A program made the position numbers and the translations under genes. Source: an uncultured Prevotella sp. (lineage in GTDB: Bacteria > Bacteroidota > Bacteroidia > Bacteroidales > Bacteroidaceae). Taken from it: DNA of 41,396 nucleotides. The stretch covers positions 1-41,396 of the forward strand of contig OMUH01000069.1 in NCBI GenBank assembly GCA_900314195.1, given 5' to 3'. Below, piece after piece: positions 1 to 8,338 of this stretch (within the stretch, counting starts at the first letter, position 1; each line of letters opens with the position of its first letter). The notes beneath the pieces were generated by a model. The model saw only the letters and a list, made by a program, of their open reading frames with translations. It ran no database searches and was not told where the DNA came from.

Positions 1-474
1 CTGCTCTATACCCAGGAGGAAAACCTGCGCCAGCGGAAGGCCTCATATGAAGAAGTGGCTAAGGAACGAAAGGAGAAGGGACTGCCTATCATGGATGCCA
101 TGGAGGCATGGATGAAGGTGGCCTGTAAGACCACCACACCGTCAGACTTATTGGGGAAGGCCCTGGACTACGCTTACAAACTCTGGCCCAGGATGAGAAA
201 CTATGCCCTTGACGGAAGGTATCACCTGGATAACAATGATGTGGAACGCGGACAACGTCCTTCTGTCATGGGCAGAAAGAACTATCTCTTCAGCCATGAT
301 GACAAGGGGGCTGAGGACAATGCCGTATTCTACTCGCTGCTTGAATCCTGCGATGTCGTACAGTTGAACCCTCTTGACTGGCTCACCGATGTCCTTGGCA
401 GGCTAAGAGACGATATGGATGAAGAGGAAATTACACAACTTCTGCCATACCAATACAAAAAATCCCGGGAATAA
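1..474 (+). CDS. IS66-family transposase, C-terminal part (cut by window start)
   Basis: The reading frame is open from base 1, so the gene enters from the left and only its last 157 codons are visible. The end carries the hallmark of IS66 TnpC-type DDE transposases: DGRYHLDNNDVERGQRP, in which the Asn/Glu region holds the last acidic catalytic residue, then GRKNYLFS and a short C-terminal domain (SLLESCDVVQLNPLDWL..VL) typical of the IS66 C-terminal family. It would cut and join the element's ends. A strong hairpin terminator begins inside the last codons. The accessory genes tnpA and tnpB and the left end lie outside the window, so it cannot be told whether the element is intact. The nearest downstream gene, thiL, converges on it. 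Confidence 0.92.
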   Translation: MLYTQEENLRQRKASYEEVAKERKEKGLPIMDAMEAWMKVACKTTTPSDLLGKALDYAYKLWPRMRNYALDGRYHLDNNDVERGQRPSVMGRKNYLFSHDDKGAEDNAVFYSLLESCDVVQLNPLDWLTDVLGRLRDDMDEEEITQLLPYQYKKSRE

Positions 475-488
475 CCTCGGGATTTTTT
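457..488 (+). terminator. Terminator at the 3' end of the IS66 transposase gene
   Basis: An 11-bp perfect stem (AAAAAATCCCG with CGGGATTTTTT) encloses a 10-nt loop. The left arm lies within the last transposase codons and the stop codon is in the loop. Because the stem is flanked by A and T runs it can work in both directions, so it may also end transcription of the converging thiL operon. Confidence 0.8.
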
Positions 489-496
489 GTTTGATT

Positions 497-523
497 ACAG
501 GACGGCCTAAATCGAATGGTTAC
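497..523. repeat. Probable right terminal inverted repeat of the IS66 element
   Basis: The stretch ending GAATGGTTAC (reverse complement starts GTAACC) lies between the transposase terminator and thiL. IS66-family ends usually begin GTAA, which fits an element boundary near 523. If so, the 8-bp target duplication would be 524-531, touching the last base of the thiL stop codon. The left end is not in the window, so this cannot be confirmed. Confidence 0.4.
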
Positions 524-530
524 TCTTAAG

Positions 531-1640
531 CTATCCTTTCAGCGGATTCCATCCCTGAGCCGGCATGTCAAATTCATTACCGTCGCGTGTAATCATTCTT
601 ATGCCTAGTTCCTCCTTTGTTATATAACCAATTCTGTGAACATTTTCCATGTTGCCTATTTTCTCATTATCGCCGATTGGCACCGTGAAAAGCAGCTCGT
701 AATCCTCTCCGCCGTTAAGTGCACAGGTCGTTACATTCATATTCAGCTCTTCGGCCATGATTGCAGTCTGATAATCTATCGGCAGATTCTTCTCATATAT
801 GCGACAGCCACAATGACTTTGTTCGCAAATATGATGCAGCTCACTGCTCAGGCCGTCAGAAATGTCAATCATAGATGTAGGCTTGATGCCAAGCTCTGCG
901 AGCTTCTGCTTTATGTCGCCCCGCGCCATTGGCTGAAGCTGCCGTTGTATAAGATATTCCTTTCCGGCAAAGTCAGGCTGGAAGTTCTCTGCCTGCCTGA
1001 GCTCTTTGGTCAATCGCTCAACAAGAGCCTCGTCACCCTTCCGGTTTGCCTCCTGTAGTTTTTTGTTTATGTCATCAAGCTGTTGATAATATACATTTTT
1101 TTCGCGTTCAAGGAGTTGCAGTCCCATGTATGCCGCACCGAGGTCGCCGGTCACGCATATAAGATCAGTTTCATTAGCCCCGTTGCGATAAACAATCTCA
1201 TCCTTCGAAGCCTCGCCTATACACGTAATTGAAATGGCAAGCCCGGTATACGACGATGAAGTATCGCCACCGACTATATCAACATTCCATTGCTCGCAAG
1301 CAGCGTGCAATCCTTTATAAAACTCCTCAAGGTCTTCAACCTTGAAGCGCTTTCCGAGAGCTATGCTGACAATCATCTGCCGTGGCGTTCCGTTCATGGC
1401 GAATATATCGCTGATGTTCACCATGGCCGATTTGTAGCCAAGATGAAGCATGTCTATATAAGTAAGGTCGAAATGCACGCCTTCCATCAGCATGTCAGAT
1501 GTCACAAGAACCTGCTTGTCAGGATAGCTGAGCACGGCACAGTCATCGCCGACGCCGTAAACAGTTGACTTATTCTTATTTTCTATATCTTTGGTAAGAT
1601 GCTTTATAAGGCCAAACTCACCAAGTTCTTTTATCTCCAT
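531..1640 (-). CDS. thiL: Thiamine-monophosphate kinase
   Basis: ThiL phosphorylates thiamine monophosphate to thiamine diphosphate with ATP, the last step of cofactor synthesis, in the cytoplasm. The 369-residue product shows the family's Mg-ATP residues: GVGDDCAVL (29-37), TSDMLMEGVHF (48-57), GGDTSSS (124-130), DISDGLSSE (259-267) and GGEDYELLF (310-318). It is about 40 residues longer than E. coli ThiL. The extra length is a charged, helical, probably coiled-coil insertion at about 183-222 (QQLDDINKKLQEANRKGDEA) between the two halves of the AIRS-like fold. The ATG follows the punA stop codon without a gap, so translation is probably coupled. It is the last gene of the sppA-lpxK-punA-thiL operon. 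No TPP riboswitch is seen. Confidence 0.95.
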   Translation of the reverse strand: MEIKELGEFGLIKHLTKDIENKNKSTVYGVGDDCAVLSYPDKQVLVTSDMLMEGVHFDLTYIDMLHLGYKSAMVNISDIFAMNGTPRQMIVSIALGKRFKVEDLEEFYKGLHAACEQWNVDIVGGDTSSSYTGLAISITCIGEASKDEIVYRNGANETDLICVTGDLGAAYMGLQLLEREKNVYYQQLDDINKKLQEANRKGDEALVERLTKELRQAENFQPDFAGKEYLIQRQLQPMARGDIKQKLAELGIKPTSMIDISDGLSSELHHICEQSHCGCRIYEKNLPIDYQTAIMAEELNMNVTTCALNGGEDYELLFTVPIGDNEKIGNMENVHRIGYITKEELGIRMITRDGNEFDMPAQGWNPLKG

Positions 1641-2453
1641 TTATTTACTCCTCTTAATGATTTCGCGGAATATTTCAGTCATTCTTGGCTGCGCAGCATT
1701 GGCGGCAGCCTGCACTTCTTCGTGGCTGACTTCTACCGGCACATCAAAGCCTCCGAGATCAGTAATAACACTTATCCCGAACACCCTCATGCCACAGTGG
1801 CGCGCCACGATAACCTCCGGCACGGTGCTCATACCGACGGCATCACCACCAAGCAAACGATACATACGATATTCTGCCGGTGTCTCGAAAGCCGGCCCCA
1901 TGTCCCCGACATATACGCCGTGTTTAACTTCTATGTTCTTTTCCTTTGCAATTTCGTCAGCCAGCGCAATAAGCTCATGATCATAAGCCTCATGCATGTC
2001 AGGAAAACGCGGACCGGTAGGGAAATTCTTTCCGCGCAGCGGACTTTCCGGGAAAAGGTTTATATGATCAGTGATAATCATCAAATCGCCGATTTTGAAA
2101 GACGGGTTCATTCCGCCCGATGCATTGCTGACAAAAAGCGTCTTGATGCCGAGCTCATACATTATCCTGATCGGGAACGTCACCTCTTTCATTGAATATC
2201 CCTCATAGTAATGGAAACGGCCTTCCATTGCCATTATGTCTTTTCCGCCCAGTTTTCCGAAAATCAGTTTTCCGGCATGTCCCTCAACCGTTGAAACCGG
2301 GAAATTGGGTATGTCACTATATGAGAACTCTGTTGAGTCTTTAATTTCATCAGCCAATTGTCCAAGGCCTGTTCCCAAGATAATGGCAACCTTAGGATTT
2401 GTGGCTACTCTCTGTTTTAGCCAGGATGCTGTTTCTTGAATTTTTTCGTACAT
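1641..2453 (-). CDS. punA: Purine nucleoside phosphorylase (trimeric, PNP-I type)
   Basis: The enzyme splits purine nucleosides with phosphate into base and (deoxy)ribose-1-phosphate for salvage. The 270-residue protein has the trimeric PNP signature: GTGLG (27-31, phosphate loop), VEGHAGKL (57-63), GRFHYYEGY (78-86), VSNASGG (108-114), PAFETPAEY (187-195, with the base-binding Glu190) and GMSTVPE (207-213). At the position of the purine-contacting Asn in mammalian PNP (ITN) it reads ITD (Asp232), which matters for 6-oxo versus 6-amino purine choice. The N terminus (MYEKIQETASWLKQ) resembles other Bacteroidales PNPs, supporting this start even though it lies 62 bp inside the end of lpxK. The stop abuts the thiL start. 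Confidence 0.95.
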   Translation of the reverse strand: MYEKIQETASWLKQRVATNPKVAIILGTGLGQLADEIKDSTEFSYSDIPNFPVSTVEGHAGKLIFGKLGGKDIMAMEGRFHYYEGYSMKEVTFPIRIMYELGIKTLFVSNASGGMNPSFKIGDLMIITDHINLFPESPLRGKNFPTGPRFPDMHEAYDHELIALADEIAKEKNIEVKHGVYVGDMGPAFETPAEYRMYRLLGGDAVGMSTVPEVIVARHCGMRVFGISVITDLGGFDVPVEVSHEEVQAAANAAQPRMTEIFREIIKRSK

Positions 2454-3531
2454 AGCTTATAATTTTATCATTGAAAGTCTGCTCTTGTTCCGGCTGCATG
2501 AACCTTACTTTTATCGGCTGTACATATATGTTTTCACGTACCTCCTGTGACAGACCGTCAAGGTTCAAGAGCCTGACAGAATCTTTTTCTGTTGTTATAA
2601 TCAGTTTCGTTGACGGCATGAGATGAAATTTATTGTTTATCTCAGCAACGTCATCTTCTGAGAAATTATGATGGTCGGGATATGACAGTGAGCGCAGCCT
2701 GTGGCTGTCGAGTTTCAAATCGAGAATCATCTGTCTCGGTGAGGCAATGCCAGTCAGCAGAAGCACATTGTCGTCTGCGCTTATGCTGCGCTCCGGCTGT
2801 TTGCAGTCAGGGAACAAAGGCACAAGCGCCTTGTAGTCGAACGTTGAGAAGAAGAGCTCCTGATACGGATACAGGTTGAGCGCCTTCGTCAGAACCCTGA
2901 ACTCCATAGGCTTAAGATCAGCCGGGCACTTGGTGACAATTACCATGTCAGCCCGTGATTTGCCTTTTACCGGCTCGCGAAGGCGGCCTACGGGCAACAG
3001 CCGGTCATAGATAATCAGCCGGTGATAATCCGTTAAAAGAATATTTATTCCCGGTCTGACATAACGGTGCTGGAAGGCATCGTCAAGGAGGATTACATCA
3101 ACATCCTTTGTCTGCTTGTCATGCGTCAGGTGATATATACCGTCGACGCGTTTTTTGTCAACTGCCACATATACATCAGGATGACGGAGATGCATCTGCA
3201 TGGCCTCGTCGCCTATCTCCGCTACTGTCGAGTCCTCGCCGGCAAGACGGTATCCGCGGCTTCTGCGTTTGTAGCCGCGCGACAGCACAGCCACTTTCAT
3301 GTTGTCATGCAGCAAATTAACAAGATATTCCACATGAGGCGTCTTGCCGGAACCGCCTACGGTAATATTGCCGACTGAGATGACAGGAATACTGAAGCTT
3401 CGGCTTTTCTTTACCCCTATATCAAACAGCCAGTTGCGGAGGGTCACCGCAGCGCCATATATCCAGCTCAGCGGCGTCAGCCATTCGTTCAGTTTTATGA
3501 AGTCGCCTTCTATTCTTAGCTTCTTTATCAT
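2392..3531 (-). CDS. lpxK: Tetraacyldisaccharide 4'-kinase
   Basis: LpxK phosphorylates the 4' position of the lipid A disaccharide at the inner face of the inner membrane, the sixth step of the Raetz pathway. The 379-residue product has a hydrophobic N-terminal helix (about 18-36), the P-loop-like SVGNITVGGSGKTP (52-65), LSRGYKRRSRGYR (83-95) and LLDDAFQHR (148-156), all typical of the family. The start lies 5 bp after the sppA stop. The last 20 codons run through the start of punA in another frame; the tail (KNSRNSILAKTESSHKS) is polar and poorly conserved in character, so it may be an extension. Confidence 0.93.
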   Translation of the reverse strand: MIKKLRIEGDFIKLNEWLTPLSWIYGAAVTLRNWLFDIGVKKSRSFSIPVISVGNITVGGSGKTPHVEYLVNLLHDNMKVAVLSRGYKRRSRGYRLAGEDSTVAEIGDEAMQMHLRHPDVYVAVDKKRVDGIYHLTHDKQTKDVDVILLDDAFQHRYVRPGINILLTDYHRLIIYDRLLPVGRLREPVKGKSRADMVIVTKCPADLKPMEFRVLTKALNLYPYQELFFSTFDYKALVPLFPDCKQPERSISADDNVLLLTGIASPRQMILDLKLDSHRLRSLSYPDHHNFSEDDVAEINNKFHLMPSTKLIITTEKDSVRLLNLDGLSQEVRENIYVQPIKVRFMQPEQEQTFNDKIISYVRKNSRNSILAKTESSHKS

Positions 3532-3536
3532 ATATT

Positions 3537-5330
3537 TCAGTTGAGTGTGATTTCACTTGGGCAATGAGCCTGCAGCATGCTTGCCTCTTTTAGCATCTTT
3601 AACCGCATAACCGGCTCATACATTATGCCAAGAACATCCTTGAGCTGTTCTGACAAATAGTTATCTTTCTTTTTATTGCCGTTGTCAAGGATCTGTTCAA
3701 TGAAAGACACTGGATTATTGCATACAACCGTGTGATAGCTGTCGGCAACTCCTGCAAATGAGGCTGCCTTCTTCACTGCCGCGTCAAGGCCGCCGATCTC
3801 ATCTACCAGCTTTATCTTTTTCGCATCAGTGCCGAGCCATACATGTCCCTGGGCTATCTTCTCCACATCGTCAACAGACAGCTTGCGGCCGTCGCAGACA
3901 CGCTTGCGGAACAACACATAGCCACGGTCTACATAGCTCTGTACAGCCCCGAACTCTGCAGATGTCATAGGGCGGGCATAAGAGAAAGTGCCGAAATTGC
4001 TGTTTTTATTTGTAGACACCTCATCAAACTTTATTCCAAGCTTTGAAGTCAGCAGCTCTGATGCCGACGGCAGCACTGCAAATATGCCTATGCTTCCAGT
4101 CAGTGTAGTAGGCTCAGCCACAATCCACCGGCTGCCCATACTCATGTAATAAGCCCCTGAGGCTGCCGCACCCGACATAGAAACGACCACAGGCTTTTTC
4201 TTGTTTATCTTATTTATCTCATGCCACAGCTGCTCAGAAGCGTAGGCATCACCACCGCCCGAATTGATACGCAGCACTATGGCCTTTATGTCATCATTCT
4301 TTGCCATTTTCTCGAGATCGGCAATAACGTCATCGCAAACAATATTGTCATCTGCCATGCTGAGCATTTGCTGAGGTTTGCTCTGCACGATTTCTCCCTG
4401 ACAGTAATAAACGCCGACAGCACCGCCGTCATCAGAATCTGCAACGGCACTGTTCATATCGCCGACACTGACCTGTTTTATTTCATCATCCTTATCTATT
4501 CCGAGCTGTTTCTTTACTATGTCTTTTATCTGGTCATTATAGCAAAATCCGTCAACGAGTTTCCGTTGTTTATATTGCCTGACATCGGCAAGAAGGTTTA
4601 TGTCGTCAGCATAACCGTCGAGCCTGGCCGTGTCGATGCCGCGTGATGCCGAAACATCTTTAAGCATAGTCTGCCACGAACCATTCAGATAGCGTTCGGT
4701 CTGTTCTCTGTTGGCATCGCTGAGCTTGTCTTCTGTGAATTTCTCCGTTGCGCCTTTGAATTTCCCCACCTTGGCTACAACCACATTCACACCTATTTTT
4801 TTCATCAGTCCCTTGTCAAACTCCACAACAGAGCCCAGTCCATGCCAGTCGAGCATGCCCGACGGATTTATATAAATCTTATCGGCAACAGAGCTGACAT
4901 AATATGCGCCCTGTGAGTATCGCTCACCATAAGCAATAATCCATTTTCCTGATTTCTTAAAGTCAAGAAGTGTGTTTCTGAGCTCCTCATACAAGGCAAT
5001 ATTTGACAGTGTCATTCCTGCTTCTATATATATGCCTTTTATATGTTTGTCGGTCTTGGCCTTCTTTATTGCCGAAGTCATATCACTCAAGCTTACGGCG
5101 GTGTTCGAGGTTCCCTGCAGCATGCTCATTATATCATCAGAATTTTCTGCATAATCACTGATGCGCCCTTGCAAATTAAGCACAAGAACAGAGTTGTTTT
5201 TTATGCTGCTCCTGGCGTTGCCGGACACCATCATGCCTGCTAATCCGATAAAAGCGAATATCGAGCACAACACAGAAAATATGACCAGCCCAACTACCGT
5301 TGACAATGAATTTTTTAAAAAGTTATTCAT
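3537..5330 (-). CDS. sppA: Signal peptide peptidase SppA, 67-kDa type
   Basis: SppA is an inner-membrane serine protease of family S49 that degrades cleaved signal peptides. The 597-residue protein is the double-domain form. It has an N-terminal membrane anchor (about 9-36), the catalytic lysine in the first half (GKFKGATEKF, Lys192) and the nucleophile in the second (SMSGAAASGAYY, Ser391), matching the Lys/Ser dyad of E. coli SppA. The second half also has the RINSGGGDAYASE oxyanion-region motif at about 354-366. It is the first gene of the minus-strand operon with lpxK, punA and thiL, and has a Bacteroidota-type -7 element about 85 bp upstream. Confidence 0.95.
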   Translation of the reverse strand: MNNFLKNSLSTVVGLVIFSVLCSIFAFIGLAGMMVSGNARSSIKNNSVLVLNLQGRISDYAENSDDIMSMLQGTSNTAVSLSDMTSAIKKAKTDKHIKGIYIEAGMTLSNIALYEELRNTLLDFKKSGKWIIAYGERYSQGAYYVSSVADKIYINPSGMLDWHGLGSVVEFDKGLMKKIGVNVVVAKVGKFKGATEKFTEDKLSDANREQTERYLNGSWQTMLKDVSASRGIDTARLDGYADDINLLADVRQYKQRKLVDGFCYNDQIKDIVKKQLGIDKDDEIKQVSVGDMNSAVADSDDGGAVGVYYCQGEIVQSKPQQMLSMADDNIVCDDVIADLEKMAKNDDIKAIVLRINSGGGDAYASEQLWHEINKINKKKPVVVSMSGAAASGAYYMSMGSRWIVAEPTTLTGSIGIFAVLPSASELLTSKLGIKFDEVSTNKNSNFGTFSYARPMTSAEFGAVQSYVDRGYVLFRKRVCDGRKLSVDDVEKIAQGHVWLGTDAKKIKLVDEIGGLDAAVKKAASFAGVADSYHTVVCNNPVSFIEQILDNGNKKKDNYLSEQLKDVLGIMYEPVMRLKMLKEASMLQAHCPSEITLN

Positions 5331-5413
5331 GAAATGATTTTCGATTTATAATTAGAAATTAATACATGGCAATACAGATTTTCCCGTATCAAACGCGGAT
5401 TAGTTCACATTGA

Positions 5414-5421
5414 CAAAATTA
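5414..5421 (-). promoter_or_regulatory. Likely -7 element for the sppA operon
   Basis: On the minus strand this reads TAATTTTG, matching Bacteroidota TAnnTTTG. No clear TTTG is seen at -33. Transcription would start near 5407 and leave a leader of about 77 nt. Confidence 0.45.
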
Positions 5422-5489
5422 CAATAAATCAGTTGAAGGTAAAAATTTTTTTATATCAAAAATCACAGATTAATATTCAAAATAAAAAC

Positions 5490-5518
5490 TTTGATTATTT
5501 TTACATGTGTTAACTTTG
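5490..5518 (+). promoter_or_regulatory. Promoter of the pectinolytic gene pair
   Basis: TTTG (5490-5493), a 17-bp spacer, then TAACTTTG (5511-5518): a good match to the Bacteroidota sigma-70-type promoter. The start site would be near 5525, about 115 nt upstream of the GH28 ATG. Confidence 0.75.
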
Positions 5519-5639
5519 CATCAAAATTTTATGCAGAATTAATTTTCAGGCAATTAACCAGCACTGTTCTGAGCATAAATTTAATGCAATGCTACAAAAA
5601 ACTTCTACTAATCAATAGGGCTTAAATAATATTTTACAA

Positions 5640-6968
5640 ATGTATACAAAAAGAATTTTTATCATTGCTTTGTCACTTGTTACGGCAGTATGCCTGAACG
5701 CAAAAAGTAAAAAGCAGGCATGGCCGGACTGTACTGAAATCGACTCATGGTTCAGTGACACGGCAAAAGTTGACATACAATCGTTAGGCAAGCAGTATGT
5801 GATAACCGATTATGGTACCGTTAATGACAGCAACATAGTTCAGACAGCTGCTATTCAGAAGGTTATCGACAAATGCTCTGCCGAGGGCGGAGGCGTTGTC
5901 GTGATTCCGAAAGGCACATTCCTTACCGGGGCATTGTTTTTCAAAAAGGGTGTCAGCCTTTATTTAAACGACGGCGCAACACTGAAAGGCTCTGACAGAA
6001 TAGCCAATTTCCCGATTGTTGAGACACGCATCGAGGGGCAGACGTGCAAATATTTCGCAGCACTTGTAAACGCCGACCATAATGACGGATTTACCATTGC
6101 CGGACACGGAACCATTAACGGAAACGGATACCACTACTGGGAAGAGTTCTGGATAAGAAGACAATGGAACCGTGAGTGCACAAACAAAGACGCACAGCGC
6201 CCAAGACTGACATACATTTCAAACTGCCGGAATGTGACCGTTCAGGATGTAAGGCTTATCAACAGTCCTTTCTGGACAAACCATGTCTACAAGTCTGACC
6301 ATGTGAGGTTCCTCGACTGCTATATCTATGCTCCCACAAGCGGAATGAAAGCACCGAGCAGCGATGCCATTGACCTTGATGTCTGTCATGACGTGCTTAT
6401 TAACGGATGTTTCATGAGCGTTAACGACGATGCAGTAGCACTGAAAGGCGGAAAAGGCACATGGGCCGACAAGGACACTGCCAACGGCATTAACTATAAC
6501 ATTATTATCCAGAACTGCCGGTATGGTGTGGTGCACGGCTGCCTCACCCTTGGCTCTGAGAGCATCAACGACCATAACATCATTTTAAGAAACATAGAGG
6601 TTGAAAATGCCAACCGCGTTTTATGGCTGAAGATGCGCCCCGACACCCCGCAGCATTACGAATATGTCACCGTTGACAATATCAGCGGAAACGTAGGCAG
6701 CTTTCTTGTTGTAAGACCATGGACACAATTCTTCAAGATGGACAATAGAAAAGACATGCCAATGAGCAGATGCAATAACATTACCATAAGCAACATCAAG
6801 ACATCATGCATGAATTTCTTCGATGTCGGATTGAGTGATAAATATAAGCTAACCGACTTCGCTTTCAGAAACATAAACGTGACTGACAAGAAGAACAAAT
6901 TTTCTAAAGAACTTATAGAAAACACCGTTGCTGACAACATTGTGATTAATGGCGTGAAGATAAAATAA
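5640..6968 (+). CDS. Secreted glycoside hydrolase family 28 (polygalacturonase-type)
   Basis: This is a 442-residue right-handed beta-helix enzyme predicted to cut galacturonic-acid linkages in pectin. It has a signal peptide (hydrophobic 5-20, ending LNA) and so acts in the periplasm or outside. The fold is shown by GHGTINGNGYHYWEE (155-169) and the GH28 active-site blocks: SSDAIDLD (240-247, usual NTDGID, catalytic Asp242), NDDAVALKGG (262-271, two catalytic Asp), VHG (298-300) and WLKM (329-332) where polygalacturonases usually have RIK. The altered first and last motifs leave room for a rhamnogalacturonan or exo-acting specificity. The gene is followed at about 50 bp by an acetylesterase of the same pathway. 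No SusC/SusD genes are nearby. Confidence 0.9.
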   Translation: MYTKRIFIIALSLVTAVCLNAKSKKQAWPDCTEIDSWFSDTAKVDIQSLGKQYVITDYGTVNDSNIVQTAAIQKVIDKCSAEGGGVVVIPKGTFLTGALFFKKGVSLYLNDGATLKGSDRIANFPIVETRIEGQTCKYFAALVNADHNDGFTIAGHGTINGNGYHYWEEFWIRRQWNRECTNKDAQRPRLTYISNCRNVTVQDVRLINSPFWTNHVYKSDHVRFLDCYIYAPTSGMKAPSSDAIDLDVCHDVLINGCFMSVNDDAVALKGGKGTWADKDTANGINYNIIIQNCRYGVVHGCLTLGSESINDHNIILRNIEVENANRVLWLKMRPDTPQHYEYVTVDNISGNVGSFLVVRPWTQFFKMDNRKDMPMSRCNNITISNIKTSCMNFFDVGLSDKYKLTDFAFRNINVTDKKNKFSKELIENTVADNIVINGVKIK

Positions 6969-7017
6969 CTGCGTGCTTAGCGCGGATATACAAAAACCTG
7001 ATAATTATATTTTGTCT

Positions 7018-8262
7018 ATGACAAAGAGATTTATGACATTAGCATTGTTTTTCTGCGGCTTGATGTCGGCAGTAGCAGGAAACAACTACGATTTCACGAA
7101 ACCCATACCAAGATATTCCGACGAGAAAGGATATGGATATGACATAAACGAAAGCCCAAGCAATAAGTCAAACGCACCTTTCTACTTCAGCGTAAAAGTG
7201 CCGGACGGCAATTACAGGGTTTCCGTGACCATTGGCTCAAAGAAGAAACAGGCATCGACAGTCATCAGGGTTGAGAACCGCAGGCTGCTGCTCGAGCAGA
7301 CGCCGACGAAGAAAGGAGAGTTCCTTACTTATACATTTACTGTTAACAAACGCAGCCCTTACGACGACGGCGGACATAAAATCGTGCGCATTAAAGAAAG
7401 GGAAAAAGATTATTTCAGCTGGGACAACAAGCTGACCTTTGAATTCAACGGCGACAGGCCGGCCGTCAAAAGCATATCTATAGAACCGGACACAACGGCC
7501 ACTACAATCTTCCTTTGTGGAAACTCTACTGTCGTCGACCAGTTCAAAGAGCCGTGGGCAAGCTGGGGACAGATGTTTCCAAGATGGTTCTCAGACAAAG
7601 TTTCTATATGCAATATGGCTGAAAGTGGTCTTACTGCCGGCAGCTTTATCTCTCAGGGACGTCTGGAATATGTCATCAGAAACATTAAAAAAGGCGACTA
7701 TGTGTTCTGTGAGTTCGGACATAACGACCAGAAGGAAAAAAGCCCGGGCTCAGGCGCATGGTATAACTTCAGTTATAATCTGAAAATATTCATTGACAGG
7801 GTGCGGAAAGCCGGCGGAAATATTATTTTCTGCACTCCTACACAACGCCGTTTCTTTGACAAGTCACGCAGACACATTCTCGAGACACACGGCGACTATC
7901 CTGACGCCATGAGGGCTGCGGCAGTAAGGGAAAATGTTCCGGTTATAGAATTGCATGACATGACACGCACATTCTTTGAGACACTTGGCTATGACAACAG
8001 CACAAAGGCACTTGTACACTACCCTGCCCACACATTCCCCGGCCAGGACAAGGCACTTGCCGACAACACGCATTTCAATCCGTATGGCGCCTATGAAGTG
8101 AGCAAAATGGTTGTCATGGGACTTAAGAAGATTAACAGTCCGCTGGTTGAATTCCTTCGAGGCGACTGGAAAGATTTCAGTCCCGCCGAGCCAGATAACT
8201 ATAATACATGGCAGTGGCATCCAGCTGTAATATATGAGCTTACCAAGCCTGACGGAAATTAA
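7018..8262 (+). CDS. Secreted rhamnogalacturonan acetylesterase, CE12-type SGNH hydrolase
   Basis: It likely removes acetyl groups from rhamnogalacturonan so that the neighbouring GH28 enzyme can work. I chose the ATG at 7018 over a GTG at 6973 because a signal peptide (MTKRFMTLALFFCGLMSAVAG) starts there; this gives 414 residues. After it comes a beta-sandwich, carbohydrate-binding-like region (about 22-155), then the SGNH domain: block I LCGNSTV with Ser170, block III FGHND (233-237), and the C-terminal ADNTHF with Asp349 and His352 as the rest of the catalytic triad. The N-terminal module plus CE12 layout is common in Bacteroidales pectin enzymes. It ends at a strong terminator and is probably co-transcribed with the GH28 gene. 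Confidence 0.9.
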   Translation: MTKRFMTLALFFCGLMSAVAGNNYDFTKPIPRYSDEKGYGYDINESPSNKSNAPFYFSVKVPDGNYRVSVTIGSKKKQASTVIRVENRRLLLEQTPTKKGEFLTYTFTVNKRSPYDDGGHKIVRIKEREKDYFSWDNKLTFEFNGDRPAVKSISIEPDTTATTIFLCGNSTVVDQFKEPWASWGQMFPRWFSDKVSICNMAESGLTAGSFISQGRLEYVIRNIKKGDYVFCEFGHNDQKEKSPGSGAWYNFSYNLKIFIDRVRKAGGNIIFCTPTQRRFFDKSRRHILETHGDYPDAMRAAAVRENVPVIELHDMTRTFFETLGYDNSTKALVHYPAHTFPGQDKALADNTHFNPYGAYEVSKMVVMGLKKINSPLVEFLRGDWKDFSPAEPDNYNTWQWHPAVIYELTKPDGN

Positions 8263-8278
8263 TTGAATAATATGATAC

Positions 8279-8313
8279 AAAAAAATGCGGTTAAAAAATT
8301 AACCGCATTTTTT
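8279..8313 (+). terminator. Terminator after the CE12 esterase
   Basis: A 14-bp perfect stem (AAAAATGCGGTTAA with its complement), a loop of four A and a run of T follow the esterase stop codon. The A/T-flanked stem can serve both strands and also sits 26 bp past the stop of the converging DUF4293 gene. Confidence 0.85.
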
Positions 8314-8338
8314 GTGTCATATTTTATACTTATTCAAC

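Larger units (their letters stand above)
5331..5639. other. Divergent intergenic region between sppA and the GH28 gene
   Basis: These 309 bases are AT-rich and hold no plausible gene. They contain the outward promoters of both flanking genes (5414-5421 minus; 5490-5518 plus) and a plus-strand leader of about 115 nt before the GH28 start, in which no convincing structured RNA was found. Confidence 0.7.

Noticed and set aside
1641..1660. TPP riboswitch before thiL
   Set aside because: thiL follows punA with no gap, so there is no room for a riboswitch.
1599..2195. Plus-strand frame opposite thiL and punA
   Set aside because: Fully antisense to two recognised enzymes; composition mirrors them.
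6973..7017. Upstream extension of the CE12 esterase from a GTG
   Set aside because: The signal peptide begins at 7018; the extra residues are not signal-like.
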